DNA of 64,000 nt from Alphaproteobacteria bacterium (GTDB taxonomy: Bacteria > Pseudomonadota > Alphaproteobacteria > Micropepsales > Micropepsaceae), in the NCBI GenBank assembly GCA_016125165.1, contig WGMH01000003.1:186001-250000 (forward strand), in the 5' to 3' direction. The notes below the pieces were generated by a model. The model was not told where the DNA came from. It searched no databases and worked only from the letters and a program-made list of their open reading frames with translations. A program made the position numbers and the translations under genes. Of this stretch, positions 28,344-36,667 are shown in pieces. Position 1 is the first letter of the stretch. Each line of letters begins with the position of its first letter.

Positions 28344-29006
28344 ATGAGCGTGAACGAGCCGAAACAGCATCTGCAGTTCAACTTCCAGGGAAACCTGATT
28401 GCCGGGCTTCTGGCGATCACGCCATTGGTGGTGGTGTGGCTGGTGTTCGATTTCTTCCTCACGGCGCTTTCCCATGCCGGGCAACCCGTGGCGAACGGGC
28501 TTCTGGCCTTCATCGTGGACCGCGTTCCTTCCGCGGAACCATGGCTCAATGATCCGGTGTTGCAGTGGATCATTGCGGTGCTGGTGGCGCTGCTTCTTCT
28601 CTACAGCATTGGAGCCATCGCCTCGCGCGTCGTGGGCCGCAAGATCATCGAATATTTCGAACGCCTCATAACCCGCATTCCCGTCGTGCAATCGGTGTAT
28701 TCCGCCACCAAAAAACTGGTGAATGTGCTGCAGCAGAAGCCTGAAGGCGGCTCACGCGTGGTGCTGGTGGAGTTTCCGCATCCGGGCCTGCGCGCCATCG
28801 GTTTTCTGATGCGTACCTTCCACGATGCGGCGACAGGGGAGGAACTGGCGGCTGTCTATGTGCCAACAGCGCCAAATCCCACGTCCGGCTATCTGGAAAT
28901 TGTGCCGCTGGAAAAACTCTATCCGACCAACATGACCATGGATCAGGCGATGACCATGATCCTCTCGGGCGGCGCGACCACACCCGAACGAATTGCCATA
29001 GGCTGA
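28344..29006 (+). CDS. DUF502 family membrane protein
   Basis: The 220-residue protein has two N-terminal transmembrane helices (about 18-42 and 72-95) and a conserved cytoplasmic domain with RIPVVQSVYSATKKLVNVLQ, VVLVEFPHPGLRAIGFLMRT, VYVPTAPNPTSGYLEIVPL and TMDQAMTMILSGGATTPE. This is the standard DUF502 layout. Function is unknown in bacteria; plant relatives (LCV/COV) affect membrane trafficking. It is divergent from metG and converges on the methyltransferase gene. Confidence 0.92.
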   Translation: MSVNEPKQHLQFNFQGNLIAGLLAITPLVVVWLVFDFFLTALSHAGQPVANGLLAFIVDRVPSAEPWLNDPVLQWIIAVLVALLLLYSIGAIASRVVGRKIIEYFERLITRIPVVQSVYSATKKLVNVLQQKPEGGSRVVLVEFPHPGLRAIGFLMRTFHDAATGEELAAVYVPTAPNPTSGYLEIVPLEKLYPTNMTMDQAMTMILSGGATTPERIAIG

Positions 29007-29010
29007 GCCG

Positions 29011-30468
29011 TCAGCCCCTGCGCGCGCACCAGAACCGATACATCCCCGCATAGGTGAACGGGTATGCGCGTTCATATTTCGACCAGGAATCGAAATCGCG
29101 AAACGCCGTATCGTGCGGCGCCATATCCATATATCGCCGCTGTGCAGCCGTGTCGGGAAATCCGAAGCCGAGAAATTCCATGTCCAACGCATCGACGGTG
29201 CGCTGGATACGGCGGATATCGAATGGATCCTCGTGCTCGTGCAGATAGAGGTCCTTCACGCCGCCCAGCGTGAAGAAATCAAAGGATCGCAGAAAACTCA
29301 TGCGCCCCAACCCGATCAAATGCGCGCGAACGGCCCGCAGCATATCGTCATTGACGGGCTGTCGCGCCAGATCACCGATGAACGCACGGCCAGCCGCCAC
29401 ATTCAGCCGCGCCACCTTGCTGTAGACCATGATGCGCAGGGGGGCGCCGGGCTTCAGCACATCGCGCAGCGCAGCCCACCCCGCCTCCGGGCTTGGCAGG
29501 TGGTGCAGAACCCCGCTGGTGACGATGAAATCGAAGGTCATTCCCAGATCGGCCACGCGATTGAGGTCATGTTTGCGGAAATCGATGTTGGTGATCCCAA
29601 GCGTTGCACACCGCTCGCGTGCATAGGCAAGGCTCGCATCGCTGATGTCGATGGCTGTAACCTGCGCATTCGGATAGGTAGTGGCCGCGAGCGCGGCTTC
29701 GCGGCCCGTACCGCAACCGGCGGCCAAAATCCGTGCGCCATCTGGCAAGGTCAATGGCTCGCCTGAGGGAAACCTGCTGCCGCGTCGGTTTGCCGGATTG
29801 CGATTGATGCGCGTCCAGACCGGATAGGGCCAGCCTTCATATTGCCCGGCTACCGCGTTGGTGACATCCGCATCAAATCCGGACGAAGCCCGAAAAGCGT
29901 TCGTCCTGGGCTGATAGGTCTGAGCGATGGGGCTATCGTGCAACGCGGACAGGCGTGCGCGCTCATCCGCATCGAAGAGCCATGCCCCCTGGTTCAGGCG
30001 CGTGGTTTCGGCCATCGCCGCCACGGTCTGGGGATAGGCCGCCCATGCGTCGGACATCAGCAACCAGCGTCGCAATGCCGTCAAATGCTTCTCCGCCACA
30101 AGCGATGGCACATAGAAGGCCTTCAGAAGTTCACGCACGAATTCCGAATCTTCAATCTTGTCGGCGAGCGTGCTTTCGCTCACATCATCGAAAAATCTGA
30201 CCTCATCTGTCAGATGCTGCCAACAGACAAGCGCGACCGACCGGGGATCGATGCCCGGATCGGCAATGAGCATGTGCAAGGCCTCAGTCCGTCCCCGCGT
30301 ATCGTTTGTGCGGACGTGCTGGAGAAGATGCGCCAGCATGGTCCGCGTGTCCGGATCGGAGGGGTCGGCATCGAACGCAGCCCACGCCTGAACCAGCGCC
30401 TCTCCCATCGAGCCCTCCTTTTCGAGGTCGCGGGCGGCGGCACGCAGGCTGGCGGGATCGGTGCTCAT
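29011..30468 (-). CDS. class I SAM-dependent methyltransferase with long helical N-terminus
   Basis: The 485-residue product (ATG 30468, MSTDPASLRAAARDLEKEG) has about 200 residues of helical, TPR-like sequence followed by a methyltransferase domain: ILAAGCGTGREAALAATTYP (SAM motif I), VTAIDISDASLAYAR, FDFIVTSGVLHHLPSPEAGW and LKPGAPLRIMVYSKV. The C-terminal 130 residues hold DLYLHEHEDPFDIRRIQR and a conserved tail, as in bacterial methyltransferase fusions with TPR-like domains. Substrate is unknown, and the tRNA-Thr gene lies just upstream. Confidence 0.88.
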   Translation of the reverse strand: MSTDPASLRAAARDLEKEGSMGEALVQAWAAFDADPSDPDTRTMLAHLLQHVRTNDTRGRTEALHMLIADPGIDPRSVALVCWQHLTDEVRFFDDVSESTLADKIEDSEFVRELLKAFYVPSLVAEKHLTALRRWLLMSDAWAAYPQTVAAMAETTRLNQGAWLFDADERARLSALHDSPIAQTYQPRTNAFRASSGFDADVTNAVAGQYEGWPYPVWTRINRNPANRRGSRFPSGEPLTLPDGARILAAGCGTGREAALAATTYPNAQVTAIDISDASLAYARERCATLGITNIDFRKHDLNRVADLGMTFDFIVTSGVLHHLPSPEAGWAALRDVLKPGAPLRIMVYSKVARLNVAAGRAFIGDLARQPVNDDMLRAVRAHLIGLGRMSFLRSFDFFTLGGVKDLYLHEHEDPFDIRRIQRTVDALDMEFLGFGFPDTAAQRRYMDMAPHDTAFRDFDSWSKYERAYPFTYAGMYRFWCARRG

Positions 30469-30545
30469 GGCGAAAATCCGGGATACCGCCCGCCGATAGC
30501 ACAGGAGTTGCGCGGCGGCCAATCGCGTCGTATTGCGGGCGCCGT

Positions 30546-30621
30546 GCCGGCTTAGCTCAGCTGGTAGAGCACCTGATTTGTAATCAGGGGGTCACAGGTT
30601 CGAGTCCTGTAGCCGGCACCA
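30546..30621 (+). tRNA. tRNA-Thr (anticodon UGU)
   Basis: The cloverleaf can be drawn fully: acceptor GCCGGCT/AGCCGGC, D arm GCTC...GAGC, anticodon stem CCTGA/TCAGG with loop TTTGTAA (anticodon TGT), T arm ACAGG-TTCGAGT-CCTGT and an encoded CCA end (30619-30621). It lies 78 bp upstream of the methyltransferase ATG on the other strand and 36 bp before the beta-lactamase-like gene. No integrase or attachment duplication is seen. Confidence 0.97.
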
Positions 30622-30656
30622 TCCACATGATCCGCGCCCGTGATAGTGTGGATGCC

Positions 30657-31802
30657 ATGAGCATCCCCATCGACGGCTTCTGCGATCCGGCATTCGCGCG
30701 CGTGCGCGAGGCGTTTGCCCACAATTTCGCGGCACATGGCGAGCCCGGCGCCGCGGTGTGCGTGAATGTCGACGGGCGCAACGTCATCGATCTGTGGGGC
30801 GGCTATCGCGACCGCGCGCGGGTGCTTCCGTGGCAGCGCCAGACGCTGGTGAATTTTTTTTCGGTAAGCAAGGCGCTCTGCACCCTGTGCATTCTTCGTC
30901 TGGTCGATGCGAACAGACTGGATATCGATACCCCGGTTTCGCGGTATTGGCCGCAATTCGCGCAAGCTGGAAAAGACAACATCACCACGCGGCAGATTCT
31001 GGCGCACCGCGCAGCGCTTCCCGCCATCCGGGAGAACCTTCCCGATGGCGCAATGCTCGATTGGAACTTGATGGCGGATGCGCTTGCACGCACGCCGCCT
31101 TGGTGGGAGCCGGGCACTGCTCATGGCTACCACGTCAACACCTTTGGATTTCTGCTGGGCGAGATCGTTCGGCGCATCACCGGCAAGAGCATCGGCACGA
31201 TATTGCGCGAAGAGATTGCACTTCCACTCGATGCGGATGTTCACATCGGCCTTCCCCTATCCGAACATGCGCGATGCGCGGAGTTTCTGTGGCCCGAGGC
31301 CGCAGCCAGCGGCGCATCCACCATGCCCGGCGAGGCCGACGAAATGCGCTGGAAAACCTATTGGAACCCGCCCGGCATTTCGGGTGGCGGATGGGTAAAC
31401 CGGCGGGAATGGCGTCTGGCGGAGGTACCCTCCACCAATGGTCACGGCACCGCGCGTGGCATCACGCGCATCTACACGGCCCTGGCCAGCGGCGGTACTG
31501 TTGACGGAATCAAGATCGTTTCACGCGCGACGCTGAAATCCGCGCTGCTGGAACAGTCGAACGGGTTTGACTGCATCAACCAACGCCCCAGCCGTTTCGG
31601 CCTTGGCTTCCAGTTGACCCAGCCGGAGCGGCCGTTGGGTCCCAATCCCGGCGCTTTCGGCCATTTCGGCGCGGGGGGTTCTCTTGGCTATTGCGATCCG
31701 GAAGCCGGCATCGCCTTTGGCTATGTGACCAACGATATGGGGCCCCGCTGGCAAAACCCGCGCAATCGCGGCCTGATGGATGCCGTCTATGCCTCGTTGT
31801 GA
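30657..31802 (+). CDS. class C beta-lactamase-like serine hydrolase (EstB/penicillin-binding-protein family)
   Basis: The 381-residue protein belongs to the serine beta-lactamase-like superfamily. The SxxK nucleophile motif is Ser69-Val-Ser-Lys72 (NFFSVSKALC), the second tyrosine motif lies in GYHVNTFGFL, and the HFGAGGS segment near residue 340 replaces KTG. There is no signal peptide, which favours a cytoplasmic esterase (EstB-like) over a true beta-lactamase. ATG 30657 is chosen; an ATG at 30627 is possible but lies very close to the tRNA end. Confidence 0.88.
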   Translation: MSIPIDGFCDPAFARVREAFAHNFAAHGEPGAAVCVNVDGRNVIDLWGGYRDRARVLPWQRQTLVNFFSVSKALCTLCILRLVDANRLDIDTPVSRYWPQFAQAGKDNITTRQILAHRAALPAIRENLPDGAMLDWNLMADALARTPPWWEPGTAHGYHVNTFGFLLGEIVRRITGKSIGTILREEIALPLDADVHIGLPLSEHARCAEFLWPEAAASGASTMPGEADEMRWKTYWNPPGISGGGWVNRREWRLAEVPSTNGHGTARGITRIYTALASGGTVDGIKIVSRATLKSALLEQSNGFDCINQRPSRFGLGFQLTQPERPLGPNPGAFGHFGAGGSLGYCDPEAGIAFGYVTNDMGPRWQNPRNRGLMDAVYASL

Positions 31803-31843
31803 CCACCGAAGTTCGAAGTTGTTTACCGTTCATGTGCCGTTCA

Positions 31844-31867
31844 GCCGGGAAGGATCAGGTTCCCGGC
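31844..31867 (+). other. intergenic hairpin without T tract
   Basis: GCCGGGA (31844-31850) and TCCCGGC (31861-31867) form a 7-bp stem around a 10-base loop, 21 bp before the ATG of the low-complexity secreted protein. Without a T run it is not a convincing terminator; it may be a 5' UTR element. Confidence 0.4.
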
Positions 31868-31888
31868 GTAACCTCTGTTGGGACCACC

Positions 31889-32818
31889 ATGCGCATTGAT
31901 CTGAAGCCCGCACTCTGGGCTCTGGCGTTTACGGGCGTCACACTTGCTGCAACCGCTGCTGATGCCGCGCCTTGGCAGGGCCGCAGCGAAGGAACGCTGC
32001 GCTCTGAAACGTCAAACGCGCCGCAAAATCCCCGTCCGAACTTTTCCAGCGAGTCCTATCGCCAGTCCAGCGAGACCTATCGGCAGCCAAGCGCCCCACA
32101 ACCGCGATCCTTTGACCGGCCAAGCTCACATCAGCCCAACTGGCAACCGCAGTATACCCAGCCCCAAAACACGCAGCCGCGAAATGTGCCGCAACAGCCG
32201 CGCAACAACTGGAATTCCACGCCCCCGCAAAACACCAACAGCCACCGCAGTCACAACAACACCAGCGGCCCAAGCAACAATTCACCCTGGCCCAGCAGCA
32301 ACTCGCACCGCCGCAACGCCTCGCCGTGGAACAACAACTGGCAGCGTCCGCCCAAAAATCTGCGCCCCGGTCAGCGTCCCAACAAGGGCAGTATTCACTG
32401 GAATCATGATCGCTACCGCTTCAACCATCATGAATACCGCAGCTTCAATTCATGGGAGCGCAATCTGTGGCGCGAGGGTCGCTGGCATCACGGCCGCTAT
32501 CACAACCGCAATGGCTGGTGGTGGATAACGGGCGGCTATTGGTACTTCTACGATGTTCCCGTCTATCCGTATCCGAGCACCGTTTCGAGCTACTACTACG
32601 ACGACTACGACAGCACCGAAGATGGGGACTACTGGTACTATTGCCGTGATCCGCAGGGCTATTACCCGTACGTTCGCTATTGCAATGTCGAATGGGAAGC
32701 CGTGCCCGCGCGGCCCTATGACGACCAGTACGACGATGAGGGCTATACCGACGACGATCAGTACGGCCCCAATGACGGCCCATACGACAATGGTCCGTAC
32801 GACGACGACGACCAATAG
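31889..32818 (+). CDS. secreted low-complexity protein (Q/N/S-rich, then H/W/Y-rich, then acidic)
   Basis: The 309-residue precursor has a signal peptide (LKPALWALAFTGVTLAATA, cleavage near ADA). The mature protein is three zones. Residues about 30-155 are rich in Gln, Asn, Ser and Pro (many NTQPRN-like stretches). A basic aromatic core follows (NHDRYRFNHHEYRSFNSW, then WWWITGGYWYFYDVP), with a Cys pair in YWYYCRDPQGYYPYVRYCN. The last 40 residues are Asp/Tyr/Gly-rich (DDQYDDEGYTDDDQYGPNDG). The Cys-pair motif recurs in alphaproteobacterial envelope proteins of unknown role. A strong terminator follows. Confidence 0.82.
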   Translation: MRIDLKPALWALAFTGVTLAATAADAAPWQGRSEGTLRSETSNAPQNPRPNFSSESYRQSSETYRQPSAPQPRSFDRPSSHQPNWQPQYTQPQNTQPRNVPQQPRNNWNSTPPQNTNSHRSHNNTSGPSNNSPWPSSNSHRRNASPWNNNWQRPPKNLRPGQRPNKGSIHWNHDRYRFNHHEYRSFNSWERNLWREGRWHHGRYHNRNGWWWITGGYWYFYDVPVYPYPSTVSSYYYDDYDSTEDGDYWYYCRDPQGYYPYVRYCNVEWEAVPARPYDDQYDDEGYTDDDQYGPNDGPYDNGPYDDDDQ

Positions 32819-32844
32819 TCCGTAGCGCATAACGCGCGCATTTC

Positions 32845-32885
32845 CGGGCACATGAGGCGATGGCTTCATGTGCCCGTTCTTCTTT
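32845..32885 (+). terminator. rho-independent terminator after the low-complexity secreted protein
   Basis: CGGGCACATGA (32845-32855) pairs perfectly with TCATGTGCCCG (32866-32876), with an inner GGC/GCT extension, and is followed by TTCTTCTTT. It sits between this gene and the converging cupin gene. Confidence 0.85.
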
Positions 32886-32890
32886 GCCGC

Positions 32891-33349
32891 CTATGGCGCG
32901 ATGGGTTTGCCATCCTTCGTGACAAAGCGGCCGTCACGGTTGGCGCTCATCAGGTTAATATCCGAACAGGTGGTCAGATCGTCCGGCGCGCGCGAACCAA
33001 CTTCCAGATAGATCGCCATCGCATCAGACCGGTTTATGAGATGATGTCCTTTGCCCGACGCTTTCGGGAAGGCCGCGCAATCGCCTGCGCGCAGAACAGT
33101 TTCACCATCGTCTTCAACCAGCACGACCTCGCCGGCGATGACGACAACAAATTCGTCTTCGTGGCTGTGCCAGTGCCGCTGGCTCGACCAGGTTTCCGGA
33201 GGCAAATGCATCAGGTTGACGCCGAAATCCGTCAACCCGCCCGCATTGCCAATCCGCTGGCGCACGCGATCCCTGCATGGCGCATCGTATGGGGACGGAT
33301 AACCGGAGCCCTTACGCTCCGGAACGGCAGCAATGTCGATTTTGGGCAT
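32891..33349 (-). CDS. cupin-domain protein
   Basis: The 152-residue single-domain cupin (ATG 33349, MPKIDIAAVPERKGSGYP) carries the metal-site motif 1 in QRHWHSHEDEFVVVIAGEV (two His and Glu) and motif 2 in GDCAAFPKASGKGHHLIN with the third His. Similar proteins are annotated as transcriptional regulators or as metal-binding isomerase-like enzymes. The substrate is unknown. A much longer open frame upstream has no coding character and is ignored. Confidence 0.9.
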   Translation of the reverse strand: MPKIDIAAVPERKGSGYPSPYDAPCRDRVRQRIGNAGGLTDFGVNLMHLPPETWSSQRHWHSHEDEFVVVIAGEVVLVEDDGETVLRAGDCAAFPKASGKGHHLINRSDAMAIYLEVGSRAPDDLTTCSDINLMSANRDGRFVTKDGKPIAP

Positions 33350-33420
33350 GGCGTTCAACCCGCGTGCAGCCTGCCGGGCGAGTTGAAACGCAGCGGATCG
33401 GCTCTGTCCAGCCGGAGCAA

Positions 33421-34995
33421 TCAGGTTCCGGACTTCTTGTGCGCATCTTCGGCCAGTGCCTGCATCGGCAGAGGCGAGAACTGCATGGCGCTTGCGCGCG
33501 CAGCCGCGAGTTGTTGCGGCGTCAACTGCGTGTCGAGAACCTGCAGGCGTTCGCGCGCTTCGCCGTCGCCGCCGGATGCTGCAATCGCATACCATTTATA
33601 GGCATCGAACAGGCTTTGCGGCACGCCGAGCCCGCGTTCAAACATCACGGCCAGATTGAACTGGGAATCGCCGTATCCGAGCGCGGCGGCTTTCGCGAAC
33701 CAGCGCGCGGCCTCTTCTTCGTTGCGATCCGTTCCCCAACCCTGCGCGTAGGCAACAGCCAGATTGTGCATGGCCTTGCGATGGCCCTGCAGCGCGGCGC
33801 GCTCATACCAGCGCACGGCATTGGTGCGATCTTCCAGCGTATGCGCCGTGCGCTGTTCATAGACACCAAGCCGGTACTGTGCGTTAGGATCCCCTGTCTC
33901 CGCCGCATGCTGGAGATTCTCTACCATCGGCGTTTCCGGCACGGATGCCGCAAGAATGGATTTGTGGCGTACGGAATCAATTCGCGCCTGTCCAAGGCCG
34001 AACTCCGCGCCCGCATTTCCGCGCGGCAATGGCTGACCGCGACTGAGCATCAGGCCCGCACCGGAAAGCGTTGCGAACAGCATCAGTGCCACACCTGCCA
34101 ACGCCTGCGTGCGCCGGGGAACGCCAGTCAGTGTCCGAAATATCCCGACGATGCGCTTTGCTATGCCCTGCTTTTCCGGCTCCGGAGGGATTGCAGCGGC
34201 GGCGGCTCGGGCTGCTTCTCGCGCGGCACGGATGCCCGACGAGCTTGGCGGCGCGTCGGAAGGGGGCGCGGGCGGTGGCGTTGATGCCGCCTCCGGCACG
34301 TGGTCGTCTGAACCAGAACTTTCCGGCGCTGGCATTTCCATCGGTTCGGCAAATGCACCGCCAGCCTTCAAAGCTTCAACACGATTAGCCAGTTCCACAA
34401 ATAGCTGGCGGGCATCGCGTAAACCGTCAGCCTGAACGCGCTCGGTCTCACTCACACGGCCGCTCAGATCCGCTTCCCGTTGCTCCATGAGAGAAAGCGC
34501 ACGGGTTTGGGCCTCCTCAACGGCGCTCTGGCGGGCCTGCAAGGCTTCCAGCGTGTGCTCGAACACGCGCAGTCGCCGTTCCAGCCAGGCATCCACGCGC
34601 CGAGCCTCCAGCCGCGCCAGCCGTTCCTCGATGGAGGTCTGTTCCGAGGCCGATGGTTGTATAACCGGTGTGGCGGCAGGTGCACTGCCGCGTGTGTTCG
34701 GGTGGGGCGCCGGTTGTGCCATTTCGGCACATTCCGGGTTTGTTTCGACCTCAGGCGCCGCAACAGTCCGCATTCTGGCCGCGAAACCGGCCAGGTCTTC
34801 AGCCAGTATGGCGGTCATCAACTCGTTCTTGCCCGCAAAATGCGCGAACATGGCCCGCGGGGCGAGACCCGCGGCCTTGGCCACTTTGCTGATGGTGAGT
34901 TTGGCAGCGCCCTCGGCCGCGATGAGGGCACGCGCGGCGTCGAGAATCTCCGCGCGGGAGATATCCGTCCGCACCTTTCGCGCCGCCTGCCCCAT
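33421..34995 (-). CDS. TetR-like HTH / coiled-coil / transmembrane / Sel1-repeat fusion protein
   Basis: The 524-residue protein begins at ATG 34995 behind AGGAGG. Residues about 12-58 are a recognisable TetR N-terminal helix-turn-helix (ISRAEILDAARALIAAEG, KVAKAAGLAPRAMFAHFAGK). A heptad-rich coiled coil follows (about 120-212), then a Pro/Ser-rich linker, one membrane helix (about 297-317, QALAGVALMLFATLSGAGLM) and, outside the membrane, three to four Sel1/TPR-like repeats (about 357-485). The C-terminal half resembles the periplasmic Sel1 part of the polarity factor PodJ. No TetR ligand domain is present. This looks like a membrane-tethered DNA-binding or localisation protein; its function is unknown. 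Confidence 0.85.
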   Translation of the reverse strand: MGQAARKVRTDISRAEILDAARALIAAEGAAKLTISKVAKAAGLAPRAMFAHFAGKNELMTAILAEDLAGFAARMRTVAAPEVETNPECAEMAQPAPHPNTRGSAPAATPVIQPSASEQTSIEERLARLEARRVDAWLERRLRVFEHTLEALQARQSAVEEAQTRALSLMEQREADLSGRVSETERVQADGLRDARQLFVELANRVEALKAGGAFAEPMEMPAPESSGSDDHVPEAASTPPPAPPSDAPPSSSGIRAAREAARAAAAAIPPEPEKQGIAKRIVGIFRTLTGVPRRTQALAGVALMLFATLSGAGLMLSRGQPLPRGNAGAEFGLGQARIDSVRHKSILAASVPETPMVENLQHAAETGDPNAQYRLGVYEQRTAHTLEDRTNAVRWYERAALQGHRKAMHNLAVAYAQGWGTDRNEEEAARWFAKAAALGYGDSQFNLAVMFERGLGVPQSLFDAYKWYAIAASGGDGEARERLQVLDTQLTPQQLAAARASAMQFSPLPMQALAEDAHKKSGT

Positions 34996-35127
34996 TCGCG
35001 CCTCCTCAACGCCCGGCCCGCGAAGGACCGGTTCATGTCGGCGCATTGGTGCACGGCCCGCTTTAAGAATCCGCCGCGCGAGCCGCTAAAATTTTAGGTA
35101 GCCGGAGCGGGGCCACGGCGAGAGCGA

Positions 35128-35367
35128 TCAGGCGCGCTTGCGCGGCGCCTTGTCCTTGCCGTTCTTCTCCTGCAGCTGCTGGTAGGCATTGTCCTGTACG
35201 CGCCCCATGGAGCGGGCCATCAGCGCGCGCACCCCTTCAATCCGTTCGGCGGCGGGCGACATGCCCGAGCGTGCCGCAATGCTTGCGGCCTCCGATAAAA
35301 GATCATCGGCGCGCACGAGCGCATGAAACAAATCCAGATCGCTGCTTTGCTGTGACACAGTTTGCAT
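35128..35367 (-). CDS. small helical protein of unknown function
   Basis: The 79-residue protein starts at ATG 35367 after AGGG. It is almost entirely helical: DLDLFHALVRADDLLSEAAS, then RIEGVRALMARSMGRVQDNA, and a lysine-rich tail (KNGKDKAPRKRA). There is no signal peptide or membrane segment. It lies 8 bp downstream of the tandem-GNAT gene on the same strand, so it is probably co-expressed. I do not recognise the family. Confidence 0.72.
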   Translation of the reverse strand: MQTVSQQSSDLDLFHALVRADDLLSEAASIAARSGMSPAAERIEGVRALMARSMGRVQDNAYQQLQEKNGKDKAPRKRA

Positions 35368-35375
35368 GGCACGCC

Positions 35376-36572
35376 CTAATGAGGATTGGTTGCTGGCCGG
35401 GAGGAAGATTTGTCCAGAACGCCAGGATCGTCCCATGCGCCTTCCGGACGGATCAGAACGTATGGGTCGGAGTGAATCGTCAGTGGTTCGGGATGCGGCT
35501 CCAGCTCGCCGACCAGTTCGACATACTCATGGTCTGAGAACACCAGCGGCACATTTTTCGCGATCGGCTTGAAGCCGAACTGGGCCCAAAAGCGCAACAG
35601 TCGCTTCTGCCCGTGGCCATAGACTTTGCGATAGCCCTTGCGCCGCACGAAATCGACAGCAGTTTTCACCACGGAACGCGCGATCAGCGTACGCCGGAAT
35701 CTCGGCAGAACCGCCATGCGTTCGAGCTTCGCGAAATCGGCGAAGTAGCGGATGCGCATCGTCGCCGCGGGCTGTCCGTCCACGTAGCCGATCAGATGCG
35801 TGCCGGTATAGTCGTTGCCGTCAAATTCCTCTTCATACGGACAATCCTGCTCGGCCAAGAATGCGGCCGCGCGAATGGCCATCGCCATCTGCACTTCATC
35901 GCCGGTGGTCGCGACCTTGACCTTGAAGCGGTCATGCATGGGATTTGTGCGCTTGGCGTTTTCAACCTTCGGCTTGTCGGTATTGCCGCCTAGCCAATAT
36001 TGCTCGCCCACGCCTTCGTGGCCGTCGCGCATGGGGGTAAAGCCAAAACCGCGCAGCGCGCGCAGGCCCGCTTCGGTGGCCGCCGTGGCACAAAGCGGAA
36101 GACCGGCGTAGGACGCGCCCAGCCCGAAAGCCACCAGCGGGATGGCGATGGACGCCAGCCGCTTTATAACGAAAGACCACATATAAATGATCTCGGCCGG
36201 CTCGCCGTCGGCGGCCACACAGCTCAGATCGGGAACGCGCGTATTAAGTGTATTACTACGTAAATGTTGTTCCCCTTTTTCGTTGAGGAATAGGAAGCTC
36301 AAATACCCAACGAATCGTGCATTGGTGTGTGCATCGTCGTCGGCCCGGAACACGCCCCAGAAGGATTCCTGATTGTGCTTCAGCACCGTGGCGGCGACGT
36401 TGACCGATCCGACACTGGGGTCGAGCTGGGTGTGCGTGACCGCTTCCGCCAGGGGAAGCTCGTCCAGCCGCAGCGGCCGCACAAAAACAATGCCCCCATC
36501 GGGATGCGGCGCACTCTTTATTCTGCTGGCGTCTTCCGCAGCGGCAGGCGCGGTCTCGTTCTGATCGGCCAT
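35376..36572 (-). CDS. tandem GNAT-domain acyltransferase (autoinducer-synthase/FeeM-like)
   Basis: This is a 398-residue protein with two GNAT-like halves. The C-terminal domain is the clearer one: AIRAAAFLAEQDCPYEEEFDG, HLIGYVDGQPAATMRIRYF, LERMAVLPRFRRTLIARSVV (acetyl/acyl-CoA pocket) and GYRKVYGHGQKRLLRFWAQFGF. This block resembles LuxI/FeeM-type N-acyl amino acid synthases. The N-terminal half keeps a degenerate GNAT pattern ending in ALRGFGFTPM. It is divergent from a LysR gene with 95 bp between the starts, a typical regulator-target pair. Whether it makes an acylated signal is not shown. Confidence 0.78.
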   Translation of the reverse strand: MADQNETAPAAAEDASRIKSAPHPDGGIVFVRPLRLDELPLAEAVTHTQLDPSVGSVNVAATVLKHNQESFWGVFRADDDAHTNARFVGYLSFLFLNEKGEQHLRSNTLNTRVPDLSCVAADGEPAEIIYMWSFVIKRLASIAIPLVAFGLGASYAGLPLCATAATEAGLRALRGFGFTPMRDGHEGVGEQYWLGGNTDKPKVENAKRTNPMHDRFKVKVATTGDEVQMAMAIRAAAFLAEQDCPYEEEFDGNDYTGTHLIGYVDGQPAATMRIRYFADFAKLERMAVLPRFRRTLIARSVVKTAVDFVRRKGYRKVYGHGQKRLLRFWAQFGFKPIAKNVPLVFSDHEYVELVGELEPHPEPLTIHSDPYVLIRPEGAWDDPGVLDKSSSRPATNPH

Positions 36573-36667
36573 CACCGTAAATCCCCTTCTCGTCGCAGTG
36601 AGCTTCTTGCTCGTTTATGCTTTTGTCGCCCGTGGGAAAGCGGGCGCTGCGGGAGAAGCTCACCCAA

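Noticed and set aside
30306-30656. Upstream extension of the beta-lactamase-like frame through the tRNA gene
   Set aside because: It would translate the whole tRNA-Thr gene; ATG 30657 gives a normal family N-terminus.
30546-30700. tRNA-Thr 3' end as an integration site for a mobile element
   Set aside because: No integrase, no repeat of the tRNA 3' end and no change of gene type nearby.
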